DNA from: SSF53 sp036170535
GTDB taxonomy: Bacteria > Spirochaetota > Leptospiria > Leptospirales > Leptonemataceae
Assembly (NCBI GenBank): GCA_036170535.1
Contig: JAVHPJ010000208.1
Location: 1 to 64,000, forward strand
Length of the DNA: 64,000 nucleotides
Direction of reading: 5' to 3'
Shown here: piece after piece, positions 26,683 through 35,880 of the stretch
Layout: every line of letters starts with the position of its first letter
How positions within the stretch are numbered: the stretch's first letter is position 1
Position numbers and translations under genes: made by a program
The notes under the pieces: model-generated
Told to the model about the DNA's origin: nothing
The model's input: the letters and a program-made list of their open reading frames with translations, nothing else
Databases searched by the model: none

Positions 26683-27939
26683 TCAATCCAGGCGATACCG
26701 ATCCATAGGGAAAGCCCGACTTAACTCCGCCACCCCGCCCTTGACCCGCGCCATGGCGCCGGCATCTTCGATGTTTTCCAACAGGTCGCAGATCAGACCG
26801 CCGAGGGTCTTAAACTCCGCCGCCCCGAATCCGCGGGTGGTGAGGGCCGGGCTCCCAAAGCGCACGCCGCTGGAAACCGCCGGCGGGTTTGGATCAAAGG
26901 GAATCGAGTTTTTGTTCGCAGTGACGCCCGCCTCGTGCAGGCGATCCGCGGCGACCGATCCGGTGACGCCTTTTTTGGTCACATCGAGCAGCACGAGGTG
27001 GTTGTCGGTGCCGCCCGAAACGACGTTAAAGCCCCGGGACAGGAAGGTCTCGGCGAGAACGTGCGCATTCGCTTTAACATTGCGAATATAGTCTTTGAAA
27101 TCGGGCTGCAGCGCCTCGCCAAACGCGACGGCTTTGGCGGCAATTACGTGCATCAGCGGACCGCCCTGCACACCCGGGAACACGCGCGAGTTCATGAGCT
27201 TCGCGTGCTCTTCCGTATTTGAAAGAATCAGTCCGCCGCGCGGACCGCGCAGGGTCTTATGCGTCGTCGTCGTGGTGATATGGGCGACGCCCACGGACGT
27301 GGGATGTTCGCCGGCCGCCACGAGCCCCGCAATATGCGCGATGTCGGCCATCAGCACGGCGCCCACATCGTCGGCGATCTGACGGAAGCGCGCGAAGTCC
27401 AGCACGCGGCTGTAGGCCGAGAAGCCGGCGATAATCAGCTTCGGTTTTGTTTCCCGGGCGATGCGCGCGACCTCGTCATAGTCAATGCGCTGGTCGCTCT
27501 GACGCACGCCGTACGACGCGACGTTAAAGTAGCGACCGGAAAAATTCACTTTGGACCCATGCGATAGATGGCCGCCGTGCGCGAGATCCATGCCGAGGAA
27601 AGTGTCCCCCGGCTGTAAAAATCCCAGGAAGACGGCCATGTTGGCCTGGGCGCCGGAATGCGGCTGCACGTTGGCGAAATTTGCGCCAAAGAGCTTCTTT
27701 ACGCGCTCAATCGCCAGGGTTTCGATTTCATCGGCGTGTTCGCAGCCGTTATAGTAGCGTTTGCCGGGATAACCTTCGGCGTATTTGTTGGTGAGCGTGG
27801 AACTGTAAGCTTCGAGAACGCTTCGACTCACGAAGTTCTCGGAGGCGATCATCTCCAGGCTGTGGGCCTGGCGCTCGTCTTCTGCAACGAGAATGCGGTA
27901 GGCTTCGGGGTCGCTATTCTTTAAGTAATTTCCAATCAT
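26683..27939 (-). CDS. glyA: Serine hydroxymethyltransferase
   Basis: PLP enzyme converting serine and THF to glycine and 5,10-methylene-THF. The 418-residue product has LEMIASENFVSRSVLEAYSS at the N-terminus, NVQPHSGAQANMAVF, HLSHGSKVNFSG and the PLP-lysine motif TTTTHKTLRGPRGG. The nearby 5-formyl-THF cyclo-ligase and pabB-pabC genes give the neighbourhood a folate theme, although they are separate transcription units. Confidence 0.97.
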   Translation of the reverse strand: MIGNYLKNSDPEAYRILVAEDERQAHSLEMIASENFVSRSVLEAYSSTLTNKYAEGYPGKRYYNGCEHADEIETLAIERVKKLFGANFANVQPHSGAQANMAVFLGFLQPGDTFLGMDLAHGGHLSHGSKVNFSGRYFNVASYGVRQSDQRIDYDEVARIARETKPKLIIAGFSAYSRVLDFARFRQIADDVGAVLMADIAHIAGLVAAGEHPTSVGVAHITTTTTHKTLRGPRGGLILSNTEEHAKLMNSRVFPGVQGGPLMHVIAAKAVAFGEALQPDFKDYIRNVKANAHVLAETFLSRGFNVVSGGTDNHLVLLDVTKKGVTGSVAADRLHEAGVTANKNSIPFDPNPPAVSSGVRFGSPALTTRGFGAAEFKTLGGLICDLLENIEDAGAMARVKGGVAELSRAFPMDRYRLD

Positions 27940-27992
27940 GCTGTCCGGTCCTTGCAGCGGGGTTTCGTCAGTCGTTTAACCGCGGGCTGCAA

Positions 27993-28838
27993 CTACCGGG
28001 CGCCAAGCGGCAGCCCGTCATAGACAACCCGCGCTTCATATATCCATTCCGGGTTCGCGTAACAGCCATAAACCAGCGAACGGGCCGCACGGTATACTTT
28101 AAAACGTTCTTCGAGTTTGAGGCTGCGCGTCTCCGGGGCCTGCAGGGCCGCGCAGAATTCGCGGGTAAAGCAGCGATAAAAGGCGGAAAAGTCAAAACTG
28201 TCCGGAAGGCTGGCCAGAAAGCTGCGATGTTCGCGACCGGCGCGATAGTCCGGCTCTTTGGGCGGATGCCGCAAAAACCGGCTGATCATGTCGATAAGAT
28301 CCGGTCGGGTAATCAGGGTGCCGTGCAGGACCAGCACGCCATGTTTGCGAAACTGGGCGTTGCCCGATATTTTCAGCGTCTCGCCCGCCTCGCCGGCGAT
28401 CACAAGGTCCGACTGACCGAGCAGACTCGTTTGCACGCCCTGGGCGGCGAGGCTGCGCTGAACGACTCCCAGCAGCGCAGCATACGAATGTTTGAGCGCA
28501 AAAAACTCGGGATATTTATCGAGCGAAACGAACATGCTGTAGTTCAGATTGCCGGGACCGTGCAGCACTGTGCCGCCTCCGGACGCGCGCCGGGCGACCA
28601 CCGGCCCCTGCGACCATTTCGCCTTCTTCTGTCCGGGCGCCGCGCGGTCGCGCAAGAGTTCCGCCGGCAGGTTCGCTTCGGCTTTGCAGGTGCGGCCGAG
28701 AATTACGCTGTACGGATTCGACCACAGTCGAATGCCCCCGGCGTATTCGGACTGCGCAGTCAGCTGACACAAGGCCTCATCGAGCGACAGCGCCAGAAAG
28801 GGATTACGCGGTTTGAGATCGAGCAATTCGAAGAGCAT
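27993..28838 (-). CDS. lplA: Lipoate-protein ligase A family protein
   Basis: A 281-residue biotin/lipoate ligase-fold protein. It has the lipoyl-AMP binding loop RRASGGGTVLHGPGNLNYSM and the catalytic Lys in LKISGNAQFRKHGVLVLHG. It would attach lipoate to the E2 or GcvH subunits. An octanoyltransferase role cannot be excluded, because LipM and LipL share these motifs. Its start codon overlaps the stop of the RsbW-like gene by one base, and glyA follows 53 bp downstream. Confidence 0.82.
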   Translation of the reverse strand: MLFELLDLKPRNPFLALSLDEALCQLTAQSEYAGGIRLWSNPYSVILGRTCKAEANLPAELLRDRAAPGQKKAKWSQGPVVARRASGGGTVLHGPGNLNYSMFVSLDKYPEFFALKHSYAALLGVVQRSLAAQGVQTSLLGQSDLVIAGEAGETLKISGNAQFRKHGVLVLHGTLITRPDLIDMISRFLRHPPKEPDYRAGREHRSFLASLPDSFDFSAFYRCFTREFCAALQAPETRSLKLEERFKVYRAARSLVYGCYANPEWIYEARVVYDGLPLGAR

Positions 28839-29242
28839 CAGCCGATCCTCTTCTTGACGACCAGCTCCGTACCGGCCGGCCGCGCCTGATCGTAGTAGTG
28901 ATAGTCCGCGAGCTGGCTGATCAAAAACACGCCGAGGCCGCGCTCGCGATAGTCGCCAAGATCATGAGAATCGCGCGAAGTTACCGGCGTTTGCCGGCCC
29001 AGATCGCGAAACCGAATTTCTATGTAAGCGGGGTAGGTCAAGAATTCCAGGAAGATCGGCTTGTTGGTGCGACCCTCATACGCGTGCTTGATAATATTGC
29101 TGAGCGCTTCGCCGGCGATAATCTTCAAATCGAAGGCGCCGCGGGTGGAAAAGCCCTGCTGCAGACTGAAACGATACACCAGATCGCGCGCGAAAGAAAC
29201 GTACCGGGGGTTGGAGGGAATCTCCAGCCGGACGCGATCCAA
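28838..29242 (-). CDS. RsbW-like anti-sigma/ATPase-domain protein
   Basis: A 134-residue stand-alone GHKL ATPase domain of the RsbW/SpoIIAB type. The N box is GEALSNIIKHAYEG, the first G-box region is IRFRDLGRQ and the second is RERGLGVFLISQLAD. Such proteins usually sequester a sigma factor or phosphorylate an anti-sigma antagonist. Neither a sigma factor nor a STAS antagonist is adjacent, so its partner is encoded elsewhere. It is translationally coupled to the lipoate ligase gene, which is an unusual pairing. Confidence 0.78.
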   Translation of the reverse strand: MDRVRLEIPSNPRYVSFARDLVYRFSLQQGFSTRGAFDLKIIAGEALSNIIKHAYEGRTNKPIFLEFLTYPAYIEIRFRDLGRQTPVTSRDSHDLGDYRERGLGVFLISQLADYHYYDQARPAGTELVVKKRIG

Positions 29243-29370
29243 CGGTTTTGTCGCCGAGGGTTCCAGAACGTGCCGCCCCGCGGCGCCGGAAGAATCCTGT
29301 TGTCATCCGTCCGACTCGCCGCGTTTTTACCACTTTTCCGTCGCGAGTCGCCTCGTCAATTCAAGCAGAA

Positions 29371-31200
29371 TCAACTTTTGAGCGCAGCTCGGCGCATTCC
29401 CCGCACAGAATTCACAACAAACCAGGAACCGGCCGCCAGCGCATCCGCGAGACTCAACCGCACGCGTGTAATACGCCCGGGCGCGCACGCATCCAGCCGC
29501 GCGAGCGCTGCGCCAGGCAACGCGCCGCATTCCCGCGCAGGCGTAAGCCAGCGGCGCGGGCCGGCGTGGATCAGAATATTGCAGATGGCCGTCTCCACAA
29601 TCTCGCCGGCTTCATTGACAAACACCGCATCGTCAAATCCATCGGCGCGCACCCGGGCGAAAGTCTCGTCGTACAGTCGACGCTCCGAACTTTTCACGCT
29701 GCGAAACGGATCGCGCGACCAGACTGGTTCCTCTGCGAGGGCCAGCCGGCGCGGGGCGGCCGAAACGCCCGGCCAGGCGAAGGGTTCGTCGAGCGGCGCA
29801 CACTCAAGATCCAGACGGCCGTGCGCATCCAGGCTTGCGCGCAGGCGTTGCGCGCCCGGTTCCGCAAAGTCCCGGGCGACGGCGAGCCAGCGCGCACGCA
29901 GGTCTTCGCGATCGCAAGGAATCGCAAAGCGTTTCGCCGCCGCTGTAATGCGATCCAGATGCTCCTCGACGAACCAGATCCGTCCGCCCTCGACCCGCAT
30001 CGTCTCGATCAAGCGAAACGTCGACAGCGCTGGACGCAAAAACGCGGTCTTTAAGTCGCGCTCGCGCAGCTCGTCGTCCGGCGTAGAATCCCACACGATG
30101 CCGCAACCCCGCCCGTAGCGCGCGCGGCCCCCGGGCAGTTCGATTTCGAGGGTGCGAATCGCAACGCTGAACTGCGCCTCGTCGCGTCCCGCAAAACCGA
30201 TTGCGCCGCAATATAGGCCGCGCGTTTCCGCTTCCAGTTCGCGAATGATGCGGCGCGCTTCCAGTCGCGGCGCGCCGGTGACGGAGCCTGAGGGAAACAG
30301 AGCTCGAACGCCGCGTTCGAGCAAATGCTCCGCTGTCGCCGCATCCAGCGTCGCCGAAATGCGCGAAACCATCTGATGCAGACTGGGGTAAGATTCCACC
30401 GCGAGAGCCGCATCCACGCGCACCTGTCCAGGCGAGACCAGGCGTCCGAGATCATTGCGCAATAAATCAAGTATCATCAAGTTTTCGGCGCGCGTTTTGG
30501 CGTCGCTCGCGAGCGCTTGCGCCAGCTCGCGATCTTCGGCGGGATGTAAACTGCGCGGCGCCGTGCCTTTCATGGGCCGCGTTTCCACGCGCCACTGGCC
30601 GTCAGGCGTCTGAAAAAAGGAGAAAAAGAGTTCCGGCGAAAGACTCAGCGCCGCAAAATCCTCTTCTACAATGAGCGTCGAATGGCTTGTCGGCTGAAGC
30701 GCGCGCAGTCGCGCGTACAGGGCGGCGAGGCCCGCAGGATCGCCGTCGAATTGCAGGGGCGCGGCCTGGGTCAAATTGATCTGATACGCCTGACCCGCGG
30801 CGAGCCGTTCGCGAATCAGGTCCACCTGCCACAGGAAGCGGGCGCGCTCGGCGGCGCGCTCGGCGGGCGTCTGCACATCATGCAACGCGAAGGGCGCCGC
30901 AGTGTTCAACCAGCGTTCGCTCTCAACCAGTTCGAATGCATCGTAAACGCCGAACCGCAAGAGCGCCGGCGCAAGCCGCGGGCGCAAATCGACGTCCGGC
31001 AGAGCGCCGGCGCCGCCCGCGCCATCGAGCGCCTCGTAACAAATCCAGCCGGCCACGAAACGGCCGGCGGCGCGTTCGCGATCCAGGGCCGCCAGGGCCG
31101 GCGGCACTTCGTGCGCCGAGCGCGCTTCGATGCGCGCGCGTCGGCTTGTAAACAGCCGCCCGCGGCCGTACTCATCGGAAAGAAAGAACTCCGACGGCAA
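29371..31200 (-). CDS. pabB: Aminodeoxychorismate synthase component I fused to aminodeoxychorismate lyase
   Basis: A 609-residue fusion making p-aminobenzoate for folate. The PabB half (about residues 1-370) has AGQAYQINLTQ, the RPMKGTAPR motif, MILDLLRNDLGR and the chorismate-binding end PSGSVTGAPRLEA. The PabC half (about 380-609) is a class IV PLP lyase, with the Lys in SVKSSERRLYDETF, followed by FVNEAGEIVETAICNIL and NSVRGM near the C-terminus. The start is taken as TTG at 31200, one base after the typA stop; an in-frame ATG at 31317 would lie deep inside typA. The glutaminase subunit PabA is not in the window. Confidence 0.88.
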   Translation of the reverse strand: MPSEFFLSDEYGRGRLFTSRRARIEARSAHEVPPALAALDRERAAGRFVAGWICYEALDGAGGAGALPDVDLRPRLAPALLRFGVYDAFELVESERWLNTAAPFALHDVQTPAERAAERARFLWQVDLIRERLAAGQAYQINLTQAAPLQFDGDPAGLAALYARLRALQPTSHSTLIVEEDFAALSLSPELFFSFFQTPDGQWRVETRPMKGTAPRSLHPAEDRELAQALASDAKTRAENLMILDLLRNDLGRLVSPGQVRVDAALAVESYPSLHQMVSRISATLDAATAEHLLERGVRALFPSGSVTGAPRLEARRIIRELEAETRGLYCGAIGFAGRDEAQFSVAIRTLEIELPGGRARYGRGCGIVWDSTPDDELRERDLKTAFLRPALSTFRLIETMRVEGGRIWFVEEHLDRITAAAKRFAIPCDREDLRARWLAVARDFAEPGAQRLRASLDAHGRLDLECAPLDEPFAWPGVSAAPRRLALAEEPVWSRDPFRSVKSSERRLYDETFARVRADGFDDAVFVNEAGEIVETAICNILIHAGPRRWLTPARECGALPGAALARLDACAPGRITRVRLSLADALAAGSWFVVNSVRGMRRAALKS

Positions 31201-31201
31201 C

Positions 31202-33031
31202 TCAGGTCGTTTCAACGAGCTTTTTGCGCGACATGCGCTTGCGCTCGTTGGCATCGAGGTACTTTTTGCGAATGCGCACGGACTGCGGCGTAACCTCCAC
31301 CAATTCGTCGTCTTCAATGAACTCGATCGCTTTTTCCAGGTTCATTTTACGGGGCGGCGTAAGGCGAATCGCCTCGTCGGCGCCCGACGCGCGAATGTTT
31401 GTGAGTTTTTTCTCTTTGCAAGGATTCACTTCGAGGTCGCTGTCTCGAGCATGTTCGCCGATCACCATGCCGGCGTATACGTTGACGCCGCCTTCGATAA
31501 ACAGGGCGCCGCGTTCCTGGACGCCCCACAGGCCGTACGGCACGGCCGCGCCGGTTTCCATGGAGATCAGCGCGCCGTTTTTGCGTCCGCCGATTTCGCC
31601 GGCGTATTCGTCGTAGCGCAAGAAGCGCGAGGTCATGGCGGCCGCGCCGCGGCTTTCACTTACCAGAAAGTTGCGAAACCCGATTAACGCGCGGGTCGGC
31701 ACCAGATATTCCAGGCGCGCGGTGCCGTGCACGGAGGTTTCCATGCTGGTCATTTCACCTTTGCGGCGATTCAGTTCGTTGATGACCGTGCCGCTGTAGG
31801 CTTCCGGAACGTCGATTACGACGACTTCGTAGGGTTCAAGCGTGCGCCCGTCTTCGCGCTTCATGATCACTTCCGGTCGGGAAACCTGAAGCTCAAAGCC
31901 TTCGCGGCGCATCGTCTCAACGAGCACCGAAAGATGCAAATCGCCGCGACCCTGAACCTGAAAACGATCCGGCCGGTCCGGGTCTTCTTTTACGCGCAGC
32001 GCGACATTCGTCAGCGTTTCGCGGAGCAGGCGATCGCGCACCTGACGCGTGGTAATGTAGGTTCCCTCGCGACCCGCAAACGGCGAGTCGTTGATTAAGA
32101 AGTACATGCTCACGGTCGGCTCGTCCACGACGATCGGCGGCCGCGGTTCGATGACTTCGCGGTCGCAGATCGTTTCGCCGATGTTCATTTCATCGGCGCC
32201 GGCCACCGCGACAATGTCGCCGACCACCGCGTCTTTAATTTCGCTGCGCTGAATGCCCACGTATCCGTAGAGCTTGGAAATGCGAAACTCACGCTTCTCC
32301 GCTTCTCTGCCGACCAGGGCGACCGTTTGTCCGACTTTGATCGATCCGCGAAAAATTCGGCCGATCGCCAGACGACCCACGTAGTCGTCATAGTCCAGAT
32401 TCATGACCTGCATTTGCAGCGGCTCGCCGGGGTCGCGTTCGACCGGCGGCACGTGTTTGAGAATGAGATCGAGCAGCGGAGCGAAGTCGTTATCTTCTTT
32501 CCCGGCGCGGGCGAGTTCGAGCGATGCGAAACCGTTTTTGGCCGAGCAATACACGATCGGAAAATCGTGCTGTTCGGGCGTGGCGCCCAGGTCGTCAAAA
32601 AGATCAAAGACCTTTTCGACCGCCATGTCCGGGTTTGCGCCGTCGCGATCGATCTTGTTGATCACGATAATCGGCCGGTGGCCCAGGCGTAGGCTTTTCT
32701 CCAGAACAAAGCGCGTCTGCGGCATGGGCCCGTCAAAGGCGTCGACCAGCAGTAACGAGCAGTCGGCCAGCGACAGCACGCGTTCCACTTCGCCGCCAAA
32801 GTCGGCGTGACCGGGCGTATCGATAATGTTGACTTTTGTGTCTTTATAGTAAAGCGAGGCGTTTTTGGCGCGAATTGTAATGCCGCGCTCCTTTTCCAGA
32901 TCCATGCTGTCCATCACGCGATCGGTGCGTTCCTTGTCTTTGAGCGAACCGGTGTGATTTAACAGTCCGTCGACGAGCGTGGTTTTGCCGTGGTCGACGT
33001 GGGCGATGATGGCGACGTTGCGAATTTGCAT
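31202..33031 (-). CDS. typA: Ribosome-associated GTPase TypA/BipA
   Basis: A 609-residue translational GTPase. G1 is AHVDHGKTT, the switch-I region is EKERGITIRAKNAS, G3 is DTPGHADFGGEV, and G4 is NKIDRDGA. The C-terminal TypA-specific half includes GRGDLHLSVLVETMRREGFELQVSRPEV. It helps ribosome assembly and stress growth. Its stop is next to the probable TTG start of the pabB-pabC fusion. It is divergent from the sensor kinase gene, with a 208-bp gap in which I see no gene. Confidence 0.97.
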   Translation of the reverse strand: MQIRNVAIIAHVDHGKTTLVDGLLNHTGSLKDKERTDRVMDSMDLEKERGITIRAKNASLYYKDTKVNIIDTPGHADFGGEVERVLSLADCSLLLVDAFDGPMPQTRFVLEKSLRLGHRPIIVINKIDRDGANPDMAVEKVFDLFDDLGATPEQHDFPIVYCSAKNGFASLELARAGKEDNDFAPLLDLILKHVPPVERDPGEPLQMQVMNLDYDDYVGRLAIGRIFRGSIKVGQTVALVGREAEKREFRISKLYGYVGIQRSEIKDAVVGDIVAVAGADEMNIGETICDREVIEPRPPIVVDEPTVSMYFLINDSPFAGREGTYITTRQVRDRLLRETLTNVALRVKEDPDRPDRFQVQGRGDLHLSVLVETMRREGFELQVSRPEVIMKREDGRTLEPYEVVVIDVPEAYSGTVINELNRRKGEMTSMETSVHGTARLEYLVPTRALIGFRNFLVSESRGAAAMTSRFLRYDEYAGEIGGRKNGALISMETGAAVPYGLWGVQERGALFIEGGVNVYAGMVIGEHARDSDLEVNPCKEKKLTNIRASGADEAIRLTPPRKMNLEKAIEFIEDDELVEVTPQSVRIRKKYLDANERKRMSRKKLVETT

Positions 33032-33239
33032 GGCGTTTCGGACTCTACGGGGCCGCCTGCAGGCGGGCCGGTTAATGCTGGGGATTGGACGTCTCGCGAA
33101 AAAGCGAGCCAGCGGTCAGATTTGGAGAGGGCCCCGCCCTTACAACCAGAAAACTCCGCAGTGACCGCAGCGCCGACCAGGAAGAGATTGACCGCGGCGG
33201 ACCTGAGGTTCTACAAAACGTCGGGAATTCACAGACGGC

Positions 33240-34619
33240 ATGACCCGGTCCAATTCGTCCCTTCTCGAACGCCTCACGCTGCAGCGAATCGGCGCGGCGC
33301 TCCGCCGGGGCACGGAGCGACTGCTGGGCATTGGCATCCGGCCCGGACAGGAACTGGATTTACAGCGCCAGATCCGGATTACAAATCAGGGCGCGCTGCT
33401 GGTTATCCTCGGCGAGATTCCGTACATCGGCGCGTTGTACCTGACCGGCATTCCGCAGGTCACGCTGAACTCGGCGATAATGTGTCTTTTGTACCCGGTC
33501 AGTCTTTATCTGAACTGGCGGGGCAAACATGTTGCAGCGGGCATGTGGTGGATGTTCAGCGCCTGTTTTCACAACTTTACCAACCAGCTCTTTACGGGCC
33601 CGGACGCCGGTAGCGAGGCGTACTACTTCGTCGTGTATTTCGTTGCGATCATCATGTTTTCGTATCGTCAGCCGCGCCTTGCGCTGGCGGCCGTGCTGCA
33701 GACCACGGCCTTTGTCATCGCCGCGCAATACGCCATGGCCGCCTATCCGGAGCTCAATCAAGCGACGCCTGCGCAGGCCGAACGCATGCGCTCAGTCATG
33801 TTCACTCTTTCGAGCCTTATGTTTTTGATTCTGGCCTACCCGGCCGCGCGTTCGGGCTGGCGCCATCTGGATCTGCTGGACAGCGCGCGCGCCGCCGCCG
33901 AGTCCGCGGCGCGCACCCAGGCGCGCATGGTCGCCGAGGTCGAACGCCGCGTGCAGATTGAGCTGAATCGCCGCGAACTTGCGGAAACGCTGCTGCACAA
34001 AGAACAAACTACCTCGCGGCTGCGGCGCCTGGAGACTCTGCAGGAAAGCATGAGCCCGCATTTTCTGTTTAACTCGCTCAGTATGATCAACATGCTCCTG
34101 CATAACGGACGGGCGAGCGAAGCGGCCGATGCGGTCGTCGCCCTGGGAGAGAACTACAGCCTGTTGCTTGAGACGGCCAGCGACCTGCTTGCGCCTTTCG
34201 AGGTGGAGTGGCGCTTCCTGGACAATTATTCGCGACTCTTTCTCATGCGTTTCCTGAGTCAGGCGAAAATCCGCCTGCGCAAACGCGGCGATTTCAGCGG
34301 CGTCGAAATCCCGCCGCTCACCCTGCAGCCGCTTGTGGAAAACTGCGTCAAGCACGGCCTGCTTGAGCAGAAGCGACGCGCGCGGATCGGCGTTTACGCG
34401 CGACGACGCGCCGGATTTACGGAATTGTTCGTATTTGATAACGGCCCGGGACTGCGCAACGGGGCGAGCCCCCGGTCCCTTGAAAACACGCGGCAACGAT
34501 TGGCATTCTTCTTTGAATCGCCGTCGATAGAACTCTCATCGCGTAAACGCGGCGGAACGCGGGCCCTGATCCGTTTTGGAGCGCGCAAGGCCGTCCCGGC
34601 GGCGCCGGCAAAAAGCTGA
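33240..34619 (+). CDS. LytS/YehU-type membrane histidine kinase
   Basis: A 459-residue sensor. Five or six hydrophobic segments at about residues 45-205 form the membrane part; a helical coiled region follows (about 205-275). The His_kinase (LytS) domain has SPHFLFNSLSMINMLLHNG, whose His is the phospho-acceptor, and QPLVENCVKHGL as the N box. The G box is VFDNGPGL. These kinases normally pair with a LytTR-type response regulator, which is absent here. The next gene is an acyltransferase, so the kinase is an orphan in this window. Confidence 0.85.
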   Translation: MTRSNSSLLERLTLQRIGAALRRGTERLLGIGIRPGQELDLQRQIRITNQGALLVILGEIPYIGALYLTGIPQVTLNSAIMCLLYPVSLYLNWRGKHVAAGMWWMFSACFHNFTNQLFTGPDAGSEAYYFVVYFVAIIMFSYRQPRLALAAVLQTTAFVIAAQYAMAAYPELNQATPAQAERMRSVMFTLSSLMFLILAYPAARSGWRHLDLLDSARAAAESAARTQARMVAEVERRVQIELNRRELAETLLHKEQTTSRLRRLETLQESMSPHFLFNSLSMINMLLHNGRASEAADAVVALGENYSLLLETASDLLAPFEVEWRFLDNYSRLFLMRFLSQAKIRLRKRGDFSGVEIPPLTLQPLVENCVKHGLLEQKRRARIGVYARRRAGFTELFVFDNGPGLRNGASPRSLENTRQRLAFFFESPSIELSSRKRGGTRALIRFGARKAVPAAPAKS

Positions 34620-34692
34620 ATTCGCTCCAATCCGACAGGCGGACGCGTGAAAAAACTATGCAGAGCCCCCCGCCAGGCCAGACTCGGCCCCG

Positions 34693-35826
34693 GTGAGTCG
34701 TTTCGCGACAGACCTGCTGCGGGTGATCGCGGTCACCTTTATCGTCTACAACCATCTGAGTTGGCGCATCTTTATTAACGTAGGCACCGGCTACGAAGAT
34801 GCGCTTTCCCTGGCGATCGCCGCGCTCAATCAGCTGGGCAAGCCTTCTGTTTTGTTTTTCTTGTTTCTCTCGGGTTTCGCCTTTGGCGCGCATCCGGTCT
34901 TTGGACGGGCGCGGCCAGGCGAGTTTCCCGCGGCTCGTTTTTATTCCAATCGAGTGTTGCGCATTCTGCCGCCGTACCTGCTCGCCAGCTTTCTGGCATT
35001 CTGGTTTATGACGGAAAGTCGCGGGTATTTCATCGGTCTTTTCGACGGCTCCAATCTGTACCATTTGTATTTTGTCGCCCTGCTCTTATACCTCTACGTA
35101 CTCTATCCCGCCCTTCAGAAGCTCGAATACACGCCCCTGCGCGCGGCTTTGCTCGCGACGCCGGCGTTTCTGATTCATCCGTTTCTCGCACATCCGCGCG
35201 CCGCCGAACATCCGCTGGCCGCCCTGATCGGGCCGGAAGGCGCAGCCTGGCTCCAGGCGATTCACGACTACGTGCATGCTCTGAACCACGGGCGCGTCGA
35301 AATCTGGTTAATCTATTTTTGTTATGCGTTGCCGTTTTTCGTATATGGACTGTGGGCCGGACGCGCCGGGCGCCATCCCGATCAGCCGCGCTGGCGCTTT
35401 CACGCCGCTTCGGCGGCGCTGCCGGTCCTGTGCGCTCTCGTATTCTTTGATTTTTATTCGGCCGCTCACAACGGACAGCACGCGGATTCGGCCGGGCGTA
35501 TCTGGCGCCTGTCCGTCGCTGCATACGCCCTGGTCTTTATCGAATGGATGCGGGGCTTGCCGGATCGCGACTCGGGCCCGACCTTGCGCGTGCTCGCACG
35601 CGCAAGTTTTCTCGTTTATTTGTTTCACCCTTTCGTCATCAAATTGTTCGAGGGGGCGCACTTCTTTGTCCAGGCGCTTGCGGTGATTCCGCTCTCCTGG
35701 GCCCTGGGACTGGCGCTGCATTTTATAGCGCGCAGTCATCGAATCTTTGGTTTTATTCTGGGCGAAGGCGATCGCCAATTAACCGGCCACGGACCGCGCG
35801 CCGCCGCCAGCCAGAGCCGCGCCTGA
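34693..35826 (+). CDS. Acyltransferase family 3 membrane protein
   Basis: A 377-residue integral membrane O-acyltransferase with about ten predicted helices. The N-terminus matches the family: RFATDLLRVIAVTFIVYNHL, with the active-site His in the first helix, and FLFLSGFAFGAHP, followed by FYSNRVLRILPPYLLA with the conserved Arg. These enzymes acetylate or acylate surface sugars. Translation starts at GTG (34693); an upstream ATG at 34658 is in another frame and is closed quickly. It follows the sensor kinase with a 73-bp gap and may be co-transcribed with it. Confidence 0.83.
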   Translation: MSRFATDLLRVIAVTFIVYNHLSWRIFINVGTGYEDALSLAIAALNQLGKPSVLFFLFLSGFAFGAHPVFGRARPGEFPAARFYSNRVLRILPPYLLASFLAFWFMTESRGYFIGLFDGSNLYHLYFVALLLYLYVLYPALQKLEYTPLRAALLATPAFLIHPFLAHPRAAEHPLAALIGPEGAAWLQAIHDYVHALNHGRVEIWLIYFCYALPFFVYGLWAGRAGRHPDQPRWRFHAASAALPVLCALVFFDFYSAAHNGQHADSAGRIWRLSVAAYALVFIEWMRGLPDRDSGPTLRVLARASFLVYLFHPFVIKLFEGAHFFVQALAVIPLSWALGLALHFIARSHRIFGFILGEGDRQLTGHGPRAAASQSRA

Positions 35827-35880
35827 CCCGGACGCTGGCGCGCCGGCGGCGGGCGGCCGCTACAGCGCCGCCCGCCGCTT

